From contig DATLIX010000134.1 in assembly GCA_035539215.1 (NCBI GenBank), positions 44,150 to 108,149 on the forward strand: a DNA stretch of 64,000 nt. Reading direction: 5' to 3'. Position numbers and translations under genes: made by a program. Origin of the DNA: Dongia_B sp035539215. GTDB lineage: Bacteria > Pseudomonadota > Alphaproteobacteria > Dongiales > Dongiaceae. This document shows positions 25,790-34,383 of this stretch, piece by piece. A model generated the notes under the pieces. It was not told the DNA's origin. It ran no database searches and worked only from the letters and a program-made list of their open reading frames with translations. Every line of letters begins with the position of its first letter. The first letter of the stretch is position 1.

Positions 25790-26350
25790 AGGAATTCCTC
25801 CTTTGCCCTGCTACCCGATGCGAGCACACGCCGTAATGCAGAGCATTTCCAGCACAGCTGCGGTTGGTAGCGTCACCTTTGCGCCAGCTCCGAATGCCTC
25901 GTCTATCGACATTGCGCCAGCCGAGCAGCGTTTACACATAATACTTTGGTATCGGTGAATCGCAATTTAGGCCCACTCCCATGCCCCGCAATTCCTGGAA
26001 TGACGCGTTCAGGGAGGCAACGGTCGATACCAACGTACTGTCAGCACCCATGTGCAATCGCCAGGCGCGCCACCTCTCCTCAACCTCTCCTCAGCGGCGC
26101 GCTTTCGATGAGGCGCGCACGCTCTGCCCCGTTCCACGCCCAGACACGGCAGTATCGGCGTCATAGCCACGCTGCTCTACCCGAGCTGTCCCGGCGGACC
26201 AGATCAAAGGAAGGCGGCAAGGAAACTCGGCGATGTCGGAATAGCTGACCCCAGGTACCGGCGTTTACCGGACATCGCCGCCTCACCGACCTGGAGCTCG
26301 CTCGGACCGCCGCATCAGACGAGCGCCTATGAGCAGGATGTCTATAGGAT
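25790..26350. other. 561-base non-coding region upstream of the signalling operon
   Basis: No convincing gene is seen. The region holds GGTATCGG (25948-25955) and CGATACC half-sites of the palindrome family. It also has a perfect 10-base inverted repeat, CGGCGATGTC (26228-26237) with GACATCGCCG (26271-26280), that brackets GGTACCGG. It must contain the MEDS/kinase promoter and the end of the ArsR transcript. Confidence 0.45.
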
Positions 26351-26647
26351 CTAGCCAAGCCTCAACTGATGCTCAACATCCCGGAGATAGCGTTCCACAA
26401 TTTCCGGACGGAGAGCCACCGTTATGCGCGTTCCTTGTCGCTTCACCTCGATGAGGTTCGCCTCGGCAAGCAATTTCAGATGATATGACATCGTCGGCGC
26501 CCCGATATCATGTTCCTTTCGCAGTGCCGAGAAAGAGAGGGGTGCACACTGCCTGGCGATTTGCTTGAGGATCTCGTACCGCCTGGGATCGGCAAGCGCT
26601 TGTGCGATGAGGGAAAAGATATCCCTCGACGATTGACCATTTGTCAT
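26351..26647 (-). CDS. ArsR family winged-helix regulator
   Basis: A 98-residue single-domain regulator. DIFSLIAQALADPRRYEILKQIARQC leads into the ArsR-type HTH (SALRKEHDIGAPTMSYHLKLLAEANLIEVKRQG). No classical metal-binding CxC pair is present, so a metal sensor is not indicated; the two Cys-poor helices suggest another signal. It is the last gene of the efflux operon, 32 bases after the aldo-keto reductase. Confidence 0.85.
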   Translation of the reverse strand: MTNGQSSRDIFSLIAQALADPRRYEILKQIARQCAPLSFSALRKEHDIGAPTMSYHLKLLAEANLIEVKRQGTRITVALRPEIVERYLRDVEHQLRLG

Positions 26648-26679
26648 TTTCTGTCCTCAACCACACGTCTTCGCCGAGA

Positions 26680-27654
26680 TCAATGCGATGCCGTGCTTTT
26701 ATGCTCAGCTCGCGCCGCGGTCTGGGGGATAAAGCCAGGCACGCCCGTCTCCACGACGGCGTTAAAGCGGATATTGGTCTTGATGCTGTCCCGGATTTCC
26801 CGCAGCGCATCTTCAGGCAATGCCGAGATGTCGAAATTTTCCCGGATGCGGCGCGGCGTGGTGGATGTCGTCAGGAAAGCCGTGCCACGCTGCACCGCCC
26901 AGGCCAAGGCGACCTGAGCAGGGGTCTTGCCGACGCGCTGCGCGATCGTCGTGATGACCGGATCATCCAGGACCTTTGGTTCCATGGCATGTCCCAAGGC
27001 GGCAAAGGCCTGCACGACAATCCCGTGCTCCCGGCAGAAGTCGAGCAGCTCCCATTCGGGGAGATATGGATGGGATTCGACCTGCACGGCGGCAGGTTTG
27101 GTGCGCGCGGCCGCAACGATCTCCCGCAGCTTCCCCAAACCGATATCCGATAAGCCGATCGACCTGCACCGACCGTCATCCATGAGACGCTCAAGCCCCT
27201 GCCAGGTCTCGAGCAACGTCACGCCAGAATCATAAATTACCTGGCCATGCCCGTCCCTCGGATGGGGATCTTCGCCAGGTTGGAAGGCAAAGGGGGTATG
27301 GATGATATAACAATCGACATAGTCCAGTTGCAGACGGCGGAGGCTCGCCTCCAAGGCTGGCTTGATTCGTTCCGGACGATGGTTGGTGTTCCACAGCTTC
27401 GTGGTTACGAATAGGTCTCGCCGCTGAAGCGTCCCTGCCTTGAACGCGTCCTGTATCGCTTCGCCCACCGCCGTTTCATTGCCATAGCGTTCTGCACAAT
27501 CGAGATGCCGAAAACCTACCTCCAAGGCGGTTCGGGTCGCTTGTTTCGTCGCGACCGGGTCGGGGATGAGGGTGCCGAATCCGACCGCCGGGATCGCACC
27601 GGAGCCATGGGCGAGAGGAATTCTGGTATAGCGAAGTGTATCCTGTGGGGTCAC
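26680..27654 (-). CDS. Aldo-keto reductase
   Basis: A 324-residue NAD(P)H-dependent reductase of the aldo-keto reductase superfamily, a TIM barrel. The catalytic tetrad is intact: D52 and Y57 (HLDCAERYGNE), K86 (TKLWNT) and H119 (IIHTPF). The C-terminal GTAFLTTSTTPRRI segment matches the cofactor phosphate-binding stretch. It probably reduces aldehydes or ketones, which fits detoxification with the efflux pump of the same operon. The start is GTG with AGAGGAGA 8 bases upstream, 56 bases after the MFS gene. Confidence 0.9.
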   Translation of the reverse strand: MTPQDTLRYTRIPLAHGSGAIPAVGFGTLIPDPVATKQATRTALEVGFRHLDCAERYGNETAVGEAIQDAFKAGTLQRRDLFVTTKLWNTNHRPERIKPALEASLRRLQLDYVDCYIIHTPFAFQPGEDPHPRDGHGQVIYDSGVTLLETWQGLERLMDDGRCRSIGLSDIGLGKLREIVAAARTKPAAVQVESHPYLPEWELLDFCREHGIVVQAFAALGHAMEPKVLDDPVITTIAQRVGKTPAQVALAWAVQRGTAFLTTSTTPRRIRENFDISALPEDALREIRDSIKTNIRFNAVVETGVPGFIPQTAARAEHKSTASH

Positions 27655-27710
27655 GCTTGTTCTCCTCTAGCTGGGGTTAGGACCGCATCATCGCTGCGGC
27701 CGCGGCGCCG

Positions 27711-29252
27711 TTAGCGGGTTCCGCTGGCGCTGGTTGGCGCGGGCTTGCGGAGAAACAGGACGAGCGGGCTTACGATCAGCATGACGATCATGAGGATCTT
27801 GAACTGGTCAATGACCGCGATGACCGCTGCCTGGCCGGTGATCGCTTCATTGAGCCCGGCCAGGGCTTGCGGAGACATCGAAGCGGCGCCATGTGCCGCC
27901 GCGCGGTAGGGCGTGAGGTTCTTGGCGAGCGCCAGATGCATGGCCTGAGTGTTGTTGTAGAATGAGATCTGGACGATCGCGATGCCGATCGTGCTGCCAT
28001 AGAGGCGCGACAGGTTGAAAAGCGCGGTGCCTTCCGGGCGGAACGTCGGGTTGAGTGTGCTGAACGCCGTCTTGGTGAGTGCAGGCAGCACGATACCGAG
28101 ACCGGCGCCCTGGGTGAATCCCGCAGCCGCTACCGGCCACCAGTCCATCGCCGGTGAGTAACCGAGCATCTGCCAATTGCCATAGACGACCAGAGACGTA
28201 CCCCCGATCACGAGCAGGCGGTTGTCGATTCGCGCCGGAATCAAGCTTGTCAGCACGAGTGCTCCCACAAGTGCGACACCGCGCGGTATCGTCATGTAGC
28301 CCGTGGTGTCCACGGGATAGCCGAGTAATTCCTCGAGCATCGGCGAGGTCAAGGCCAGGGTCGGCAGCAGGACGAAGCCGACGGCGAAGAACATGGTCGT
28401 CGAGAGAACGAAATTGCGGTCCTTGAACAGCCCCTTATCAAGGAAATGCGTCTCCGCCGTCAGGATGTGGACGAGGAAAAGATAGAACCCCAGCACCGCG
28501 GCGAGCGCTTCCGCCCAGATCTCCAGGGAGGAGAACCATTCCAGACGCTCCCCACGGTCGAGCAGCATCTGCAGGGCGGTCATGCCGAGCGAGATGGCCG
28601 AGAGGCCGAAGAAATCGAAGGGCGGGTTCCGCTCCGCCTTCTTTTCGGGGAGCGACAGCGCCATTGTCAGGAAGATGAAACCCGTCATCGGCAAGCTGAT
28701 ATAAAAGATCGACTGCCAGCCGTGATATTCGCTGAGCCAGCCGCCGATACCCGGGCCCGTGCAGATGCCGAGCAATCCGATCGCCGTCAATACGAGATTG
28801 ATTCGCGCCTGGCGTCCCGGCGGCAGTACATCAAGCAGGATAGCTGTCGACAGCGGCACAAGGGGGCCGCTCGCGAGACCCTGGACGATGCGGGCGAACA
28901 CGAACTGAAGGGGTGTCGCCGCCAGGGCGTCCAGCACGAGGCCGAGCGCGAAAACGGCGAGCGAAACCTGATAGACCGTCTTCCGGCCAAAACGTCCTGC
29001 GAGCCAGCGGGTCATCGGCAGGACGATGAGGCTCGCCGCGATATAGGCAGAGAATATCCAACCCACCTCGTCATTGGCCATCGACAGCGCGCCCTGCATA
29101 TGGGGCAACGCCGCGTTCGGAATAGAGATGTTGACCGTCTGCATGTAGGTCGCCATCACGGCCGCGACCGCGACGGCGCGATGCCCTTGAACGCTATTCG
29201 ATGCGGAGCCAATACCCGATGCGCCCGCGCTACTCGATAGGCTCGCGGTCAC
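27711..29252 (-). CDS. DHA2-type MFS efflux transporter (EmrB-like)
   Basis: A 513-residue inner membrane protein with about 14 membrane helices, the DHA2 arrangement of EmrB/QacA drug-proton antiporters. Motif A is visible as LPMTRWLAGRFGRK, and motif C-like glycines/prolines are seen in GLLGICTGPGIGGWLSEY. With the HlyD-type adaptor it should form an EmrAB-like complex that pumps drugs or organic acids to the periplasm or, with a TolC-type channel, outside. The start GTG overlaps the adaptor gene stop by 4 bases. Confidence 0.9.
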   Translation of the reverse strand: MTASLSSSAGASGIGSASNSVQGHRAVAVAAVMATYMQTVNISIPNAALPHMQGALSMANDEVGWIFSAYIAASLIVLPMTRWLAGRFGRKTVYQVSLAVFALGLVLDALAATPLQFVFARIVQGLASGPLVPLSTAILLDVLPPGRQARINLVLTAIGLLGICTGPGIGGWLSEYHGWQSIFYISLPMTGFIFLTMALSLPEKKAERNPPFDFFGLSAISLGMTALQMLLDRGERLEWFSSLEIWAEALAAVLGFYLFLVHILTAETHFLDKGLFKDRNFVLSTTMFFAVGFVLLPTLALTSPMLEELLGYPVDTTGYMTIPRGVALVGALVLTSLIPARIDNRLLVIGGTSLVVYGNWQMLGYSPAMDWWPVAAAGFTQGAGLGIVLPALTKTAFSTLNPTFRPEGTALFNLSRLYGSTIGIAIVQISFYNNTQAMHLALAKNLTPYRAAAHGAASMSPQALAGLNEAITGQAAVIAVIDQFKILMIVMLIVSPLVLFLRKPAPTSASGTR

Positions 29253-30412
29253 TTCGCTGCCTCCGTTACCAGCGCCGGTACCGGCTCGAGAGGATGGCGC
29301 AAGGTGCGGCGATAACCGGTATCGACCCGTGCCGTGACGCTGATGCCGGAGAAGAGCGGCCGGTCCGCATCGACTTGGTCGAGTTCAAGGCGCACCGTCA
29401 GTCGCTGAACGACCTTCACCCAATTGCCGGTCGCGTTCTCGGGCGGCAGGACTGCGAAGTCCGAGCCCGTACCCGGGCTCATGCTCACCACATGCGCCTT
29501 GAAGGTGTGGCCCGGATAAACATCGACATCGATCGTCGCCGCCTGACCGGGCCGCATATGGGTCAAGCCGGTCTCGCGGAAATTCGCTTCGATCCAGACC
29601 TGCCGGCTCGATAGCAGCGAGAACACGGGCGCACCCGGGCTGACGTAATCGCCCACCTGCAGATCATCTACCTTGGTGACGATGCCGTCGTCAGGCGCCC
29701 GCACCTCGGCATAGGATAGATCCAGCTTATCCCGGTCCAGCCGGGCCTTGGCCACCCGCACGGTGGGGTGGCGATCGACCTCGATATTCGGATCGCCGTT
29801 CAAGGCGACGACGGTATTGGCGATCTGCTGTTCGATCGAAGCGATATTCTGGCGGGCGACCTTGAGGTCGGTTTCCGCCCGCTCGAGAACCGCGCGCGGT
29901 GTGAATCCGGAGCCAATCAACGCCTGCTTGCGGTCATATTCGTGCGCGTCAAAGGTCGCCGAGTCCTTCGCCGACTGCAGTTCAGCCAGCTGCTGGCGAT
30001 ATTTCGTCTTAAGCGTCTCGATCTCGAGACGCGCCCGCTCCAGATCCGCCTGGGCCTGTTCGACTGCGATCTGATAAGGCTCCGGATCTATCCTAAACAA
30101 TAGCTGGCCTTTGCGTACGGGCTGATTGTCCACCACGGCGATCTCGACTACCTGTCCGGAAACCCGGGCATTGACGGAGTCTTTTGCCGCCCGAACGAAG
30201 GCGTCATCGGTCGAGACATAAGGTTCCTCCGCGATATACGCGGCGGCGCCAACGACAGCCAGAACGATCGGGAAGGCGACCAAGAGGGGCCGGCGAAGCC
30301 GCTGCTTGAGCGTCCTTCGGGGCTTTGCAGCCGGTAGGTCGAATACGGGCTCACTGATTACGCCCTGAAAGGCCACGGGCTCGAATTGCGTATCCATCAC
30401 ATGACCTGCCAT
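29249..30412 (-). CDS. HlyD/EmrA-type membrane fusion adaptor
   Basis: A 387-residue periplasmic adaptor with one N-terminal membrane anchor (PLLVAFPIVLAVVGAAAYIAE, about 40-60). A lipoyl-like half follows (VSTDDAFVRAAKDSVNARVSGQV), then an alpha-helical hairpin of about 110 residues, the second lipoyl half (LSYAEVRAPDDGIVTKV) and a beta-barrel. It links the MFS pump to an outer membrane channel. First gene of the pump/AKR/ArsR operon. The TetR gene is divergent 430 bases away. Confidence 0.9.
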   Translation of the reverse strand: MAGHVMDTQFEPVAFQGVISEPVFDLPAAKPRRTLKQRLRRPLLVAFPIVLAVVGAAAYIAEEPYVSTDDAFVRAAKDSVNARVSGQVVEIAVVDNQPVRKGQLLFRIDPEPYQIAVEQAQADLERARLEIETLKTKYRQQLAELQSAKDSATFDAHEYDRKQALIGSGFTPRAVLERAETDLKVARQNIASIEQQIANTVVALNGDPNIEVDRHPTVRVAKARLDRDKLDLSYAEVRAPDDGIVTKVDDLQVGDYVSPGAPVFSLLSSRQVWIEANFRETGLTHMRPGQAATIDVDVYPGHTFKAHVVSMSPGTGSDFAVLPPENATGNWVKVVQRLTVRLELDQVDADRPLFSGISVTARVDTGYRRTLRHPLEPVPALVTEAAK

Positions 30413-30842
30413 GACAGCTGGAATGATCCCGACACCCGTAGGTGTCGGCTATTCGTCATATGGCTGCGATCGACGCTCCGACGCCCCGGACCTTTCGTCG
30501 CCAACGCCTTCGTCTTGCGGCTGGGAGGCTGAAAGCACACGCCTGAGCGTTTCCACAGGGATGACACGCTTATGAGAGGGACGCTATAGGACGAAGGTGT
30601 CAGTCCAAATTGCGCTTCCACGCTCCAACCCGCCGTCTCGGCGGCAAACAAGCGATTTGGCCCGCCACCGACCCCGACGAACCGAGGCAGCGCAGCGGGT
30701 CCATCGAACTCCGCAGGGAAGTCATCGAGCTCCCCGGTACCTGAAAGATAGGACTGCATTTTCGGACCATCATTTCTATTGATTTTTGTACCGTGTGGGA
30801 TAAATATTACTCCGTCCTTCAGCAGTCAAGGTTTTTTACTAT
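30413..30842. promoter_or_regulatory. 430-base divergent region, pump operon and TetR
   Basis: No real gene is seen; the open frames here are not gene-like. An inverted repeat CCGACACC-CGTA-GGTGTCGG lies at 30429-30448, just upstream of the pump start, and AAGGTGTC (half-site of the palindrome family) lies near 30593. A pair of TTTTTGTACC / GGTACAAAAA sites brackets the TetR promoter. Confidence 0.5.
30429..30448. promoter_or_regulatory. Inverted repeat CCGACACC-N4-GGTGTCGG
   Basis: Perfect 8-base arms start 17 bases upstream of the adaptor gene start, where a bound repressor or an mRNA hairpin would affect expression of the efflux operon. The half-sites resemble those of the 17-20 kb palindromes, but in reverse order. 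Confidence 0.4.
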
Positions 30843-30854
30843 ATGGTACAAAAA
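30783..30854. promoter_or_regulatory. Paired TTTTTGTACC / GGTACAAAAA sites at the TetR gene
   Basis: TTTTTGTACC (30783-30792) and its exact reverse complement GGTACAAAAA (30845-30854) lie 62 bases apart. The second overlaps the first codons of the TetR gene. This fits autorepression through two sites. Confidence 0.5.
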
Positions 30855-31466
30855 AAGAGCGATACGGAACCCGCACGCCGCGGGCGCCCCCGTGCTTATG
30901 ACCCCCAGGCGGCGCTCCAGCAGGCAACGGATACCTTCTGGCGAGGCGGGTATGCTGGTACCTCGCTCGAGGAAATCTCTGCCGCGACAGGCATGAATAA
31001 GCCGAGCCTCTATGCGGCATTCGGGGACAAGCACGCGCTCTATCTCCAGGCGCTCGCGCATTATTGGCAGCTCACCTTTGCAGCGATGCGCAAAGACCTT
31101 GCAGGCGACCTGCCCTTGGATGAGGCGCTGATGCGGGTGTATGAGGGCGCGCTGTCGATCTACTTTTCGGGCGATGGCCGCCCGCGCGGCTGCTTCGTGA
31201 TCGGGACCGCAGTAACCGAAGCCGTTGAGGATCGTGAGATCCGCAACAGCCTCATGGCGGGATTTCGCACCTTCGACAGCGATTTCGAGGCGCGCTTCCG
31301 AGCGGCTCGCGAGAAAGGCGAGTTGAAAGGCGATGCCGATCCCGCAGCGCTGGCGGTGCTTGCCACCGCCACGATGCATACCGTCGCCATCCGCGCCCGC
31401 ACCGGCGCCGCCCGTACCGGACTGCGTGAGCTTGCACGCAAGGCGGTCAGTGTGATCTGCGGATGA
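30843..31466 (+). CDS. TetR family transcriptional regulator
   Basis: A 207-residue TetR-type repressor. The N-terminal HTH (about 15-65) is clear: AALQQATDTFWRGGYAGTSLEEISAATGMNKPSLYAAFGDKHALY. The rest is the helical ligand domain, with GCFVIGTAV typical of the YxaF/AcrR-like branch. It is divergent from the EmrAB-like pump/AKR/ArsR operon and probably represses it. The ATG at 30843 follows an AT-rich leader, and the coding start itself contains one of two matching inverted sites. Confidence 0.9.
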   Translation: MVQKKSDTEPARRGRPRAYDPQAALQQATDTFWRGGYAGTSLEEISAATGMNKPSLYAAFGDKHALYLQALAHYWQLTFAAMRKDLAGDLPLDEALMRVYEGALSIYFSGDGRPRGCFVIGTAVTEAVEDREIRNSLMAGFRTFDSDFEARFRAAREKGELKGDADPAALAVLATATMHTVAIRARTGAARTGLRELARKAVSVICG

Positions 31467-31520
31467 GGACCGACACGCGATGATCGGCGCTCTTCACGGC
31501 GGCCAGGAAGCGCCGGAATC

Positions 31521-32057
31521 ATGAAGCACACCCTGGCTGACACCCTGCCGGATATCCACGCGAAAGACCTCGCCGTGGTCTTCTGTGGAATTAATCCCGC
31601 GATGTCCGCAGCGGCCGCTGGGCATCATTTTGTCAGCAGAAGCAACCGCTTTTGGCGTGTAATCCATCTGGCCGGCTTCACGCCGGCGGAGATCCTCCCC
31701 CAGAACGACCGCACGATCCTCGCTTATCACTGTGGCCTGACAGCGGTGGTCGAGCGGCCAACGGCGCGGGCGGATCAGCTATCGGCACTGGAATTCACGG
31801 CCGCCGCCGAGAGATTTGAACAAAAGATCAGGTGCCATGCGCCACGCTTCGTCGCGTTTCTCGGCAAAGCGGCCTATTCAGCCCTGTCCGATCGACGCGA
31901 GATCACCTGGGGATACCAGGCAACCACCTTTGGCGGTGCCACCGTCTGGGTGCTGCCTAATCCCAGCGGGCGAAACCGTGCTTTCAGCCTAGATCAGCTG
32001 GTCAGCGCCTATCGCGAACTCTATCGAGCCGTAAACCCGAGCCCAGCCCCGACATAG
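31521..32057 (+). CDS. mug: G/U mismatch-specific DNA glycosylase
   Basis: A 178-residue DNA repair enzyme of the uracil-DNA glycosylase family 2. The active-site segment VVFCGINPAMSAAAAGHHF matches the Mug motif GINPGxxS. NRFWRVIHLAGFT and the DNA-intercalating VLPNPSGRNR near the C-terminus are also present. It removes uracil or ethenocytosine opposite guanine. It lies 54 bases after the TetR gene and could be cotranscribed. The preceding GGCCAGGAAGCG region provides a weak ribosome binding site. Confidence 0.93.
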   Translation: MKHTLADTLPDIHAKDLAVVFCGINPAMSAAAAGHHFVSRSNRFWRVIHLAGFTPAEILPQNDRTILAYHCGLTAVVERPTARADQLSALEFTAAAERFEQKIRCHAPRFVAFLGKAAYSALSDRREITWGYQATTFGGATVWVLPNPSGRNRAFSLDQLVSAYRELYRAVNPSPAPT

Positions 32058-32127
32058 ACGGTAGGGAGCATATATCCCATGTCGCGGCGTCACGTTCCGG
32101 ACCCCGTTCTTTGCGCCTCGATTCCAC

Positions 32128-34383
32128 CTAACCAATAAGGTCTTCGAGGCGGATCGGGAAGCGCCGGACGCGTGTGCCGGTTGCATGCCAGACCGCATTG
32201 GCGATGGCTCCTACCGTGCCGGTAACGCCGATCTCGCCAACACCCTTCACGCCGAGCGGGTTAATGTAGGGATCGTCCTCCGGGACCAGGATCGCATCGA
32301 GCGAAGGCACGTCCGCATTGACCGGAACGTGATACTCGGCAAAGTCGCCGTTCATGATCCGACCCGTCCTGCGGTCGGTGATTGCTTCCTCCTGCAAGGC
32401 GAAGGAAATGCCCCAGATCATGCCGCCGAAATACTGGCTGCGCACGAGACGGGGGTTGATAATACGTCCCGCGGCAAAGGCACCGACGAGGCGCGTCACG
32501 CGCACCTGGCCGAGATCGGGATCGACCTTCACCTCGGCGAAGACAGCGCCGTGCGAAAACATCGCATGCGCCGCGGCGACAGCCGGATCGCGCGCCGCCT
32601 TGGCGGTGCCGACCACGGTTGCGCGGCCGGCACGGGCGAGAATCTCGACGTAGCTTTCGCTGCGCCCTTCATCATCGAGCCGGTAAAGCCGGCCGGAACG
32701 GGCCACCACGCCGACATTGCCTGTACCGAAGAGTGGCGACGCGGGATCCGCGGCGGCGATTCCTGCCAGCTGCGTGATTGCGTCCTCGCCGGCGTTGTGA
32801 AGCGCCAATCCGGCGCTGGCGGTATGGCCCGAGCCGCCGGCGATGCCACCATCAGGGAGGTTCGAGATGCCGGAATGGAACTCGACCTGGTCGGGATCGA
32901 GGCCGATCGCTTCGGCCGCGATCTGGGCAAGCGCCGTCCAGGCACCCTGCCCCATGTCGGCGCCGCCCGTCTCCACCAGCGCGGTACCGTCGGAGCGCAG
33001 AGTGACGCGCGCCTCAGCCGGAAAATGGGGACAGTGAAAGAGCGCCGTCCCCATGCCCCAGCCGACGAGGAAACCGTCCTTGTCACGCATTTGGCGCGGC
33101 TTGAGCGGCCGACCGGCCCAGCCGAAACGCTCAGCGCCTTGGGCGTAACATTCGCGCAGCGCTTTGGACGAAAATGGCCTGCCGGTACCGGGCTCCGTCT
33201 CGGCGTAGTTGGCGAGACGGAAATCGAGCGGGTCCATGCCACAGGCTTCAGCCGCCTCATCCATCGCGACTTCGAGCGCCGCCGAGCCGGACGCCTCGCC
33301 GGGCGCACGCATCGGGCCCGGCGTGCCAATGTCGAGTCGCAAGCCTTTGTGTTCGGCGAGGATTGCCGGGCTGGCATAGAGCGGCAGCGATGCATTGCCC
33401 GCTGGCTCAAGGAAATCGTCAAAGCTGGAAGTTGCGGCGAGGACATGGTGATGCAGCGCCGTGAGGCGGCCGTCCGTATCCGTGCCGAGGCGTAGCGTCT
33501 GCCACGTGCTGCCGCGATGCCCGACGGGGCCATACATCTGCGCGCGGGTGATCGCCAGCTTGACCGGTCGCTTCAGCATGCGCGCGGCGAGGATCGCGAG
33601 GATCTGCGGCCCGTTGAGGATGGCCTTGGAACCGAAGCCGCCCCCGAGGAAAGGCGAGCGGATCAGCACGTTCTCGGCCGGTATGCCAAAAAAGGCCGCG
33701 TAGGACTTGCAGCTCAATGCCATTGCCTGGTTGGGCATATCGAGCGTCACCCGGTCGCCATCCCACTCGGCGACGACGGCATGCGGTTCCATCGCGTTGT
33801 GATACTGCGGCGGCGTTACATATTCGGCATCGATTACATGAGCGGCGGCCGCGAGGCCGGCCTCGACGTCGCCATGCACCGTGCGCGCCGGCGAACCGAC
33901 GCCGACCACTTCAGTATCGAAGCGCTCGCCGTTCTCCCGTCCCGTGCGGGCATGCTCGACGTCATATGTCGGGTTGAGCAACGCGGCTCCTTCCGTTGCC
34001 GCTTCCAGCGTCTCCGCGACCACCAGTGCGATCGGCTGGTTGACGTAACGCACGGAGTCATTCTGCAGCACCTCGACGCGAAAGCCGAAGGGCGGCATCT
34101 TTTCGTCCGGATCATGGGCCAGCGGCGGCCGGTTGGCCGGCGTCAGGACCTCGACAACGCCGGGATGGGCCTTGGCAGCCTCGACGTCGAGCCCCGTCAC
34201 CCTGCCACGCGCAATACGACTGACCGCCATGACGGCATAGAGCATGCCAGCCGGACGATTGTCAGCCGCATAAGTCGCACGGCCGGTAACCTTGAGCACG
34301 CCGTCGCGGCGCGTCAGCGGCTGGCCCGCATTGGAGCCATGCCGGCGGTATTGGGGAAACGGGGAAGCGGTGTCAGGCGACAT
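32128..34383 (-). CDS. PaoC-type molybdenum hydroxylase, Mo-cofactor subunit (copy 1)
   Basis: A 751-residue molybdopterin-binding subunit of the xanthine dehydrogenase/aldehyde oxidoreductase family. LTRRDGVLKVTGRATYAADN starts the small domain. FLGGGFGSK, GPMRAPGE and GSGHTASAG are cofactor-contacting segments, and the catalytic Glu lies in GVKGVGEIGVTG near the C-terminus. It oxidises aldehydes or N-heterocycles with water as oxygen source. The start ATG at 34383 overlaps the FAD gene by 11 bases; the frame open to 34731 is rejected because it runs inside that gene. Third gene of a Fe-S/FAD/Mo operon. No signal peptide, so cytoplasmic. Confidence 0.9.
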   Translation of the reverse strand: MSPDTASPFPQYRRHGSNAGQPLTRRDGVLKVTGRATYAADNRPAGMLYAVMAVSRIARGRVTGLDVEAAKAHPGVVEVLTPANRPPLAHDPDEKMPPFGFRVEVLQNDSVRYVNQPIALVVAETLEAATEGAALLNPTYDVEHARTGRENGERFDTEVVGVGSPARTVHGDVEAGLAAAAHVIDAEYVTPPQYHNAMEPHAVVAEWDGDRVTLDMPNQAMALSCKSYAAFFGIPAENVLIRSPFLGGGFGSKAILNGPQILAILAARMLKRPVKLAITRAQMYGPVGHRGSTWQTLRLGTDTDGRLTALHHHVLAATSSFDDFLEPAGNASLPLYASPAILAEHKGLRLDIGTPGPMRAPGEASGSAALEVAMDEAAEACGMDPLDFRLANYAETEPGTGRPFSSKALRECYAQGAERFGWAGRPLKPRQMRDKDGFLVGWGMGTALFHCPHFPAEARVTLRSDGTALVETGGADMGQGAWTALAQIAAEAIGLDPDQVEFHSGISNLPDGGIAGGSGHTASAGLALHNAGEDAITQLAGIAAADPASPLFGTGNVGVVARSGRLYRLDDEGRSESYVEILARAGRATVVGTAKAARDPAVAAAHAMFSHGAVFAEVKVDPDLGQVRVTRLVGAFAAGRIINPRLVRSQYFGGMIWGISFALQEEAITDRRTGRIMNGDFAEYHVPVNADVPSLDAILVPEDDPYINPLGVKGVGEIGVTGTVGAIANAVWHATGTRVRRFPIRLEDLIG

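Noticed and set aside
25946..26248. Plus-strand frame of 100 codons in the 561-base gap
   Set aside because: Arg/Ser/Pro-rich, no ribosome binding site and no family pattern.
30429..30448. Membership of this inverted repeat in the GGTRTCGNCGAYACC family
   Set aside because: The half-sites are in opposite order (GACACC first), so it is listed as a separate site rather than a fourth copy.
30397..30759. Minus-strand frame of 120 codons upstream of the pump adaptor
   Set aside because: It reads through the control region and overlaps the adaptor start; not gene-like.
32185..33495. Plus-strand open frame of 436 codons
   Set aside because: Antisense to the molybdopterin subunit gene, whose family motifs are clear; no recognisable protein pattern in the antisense frame.
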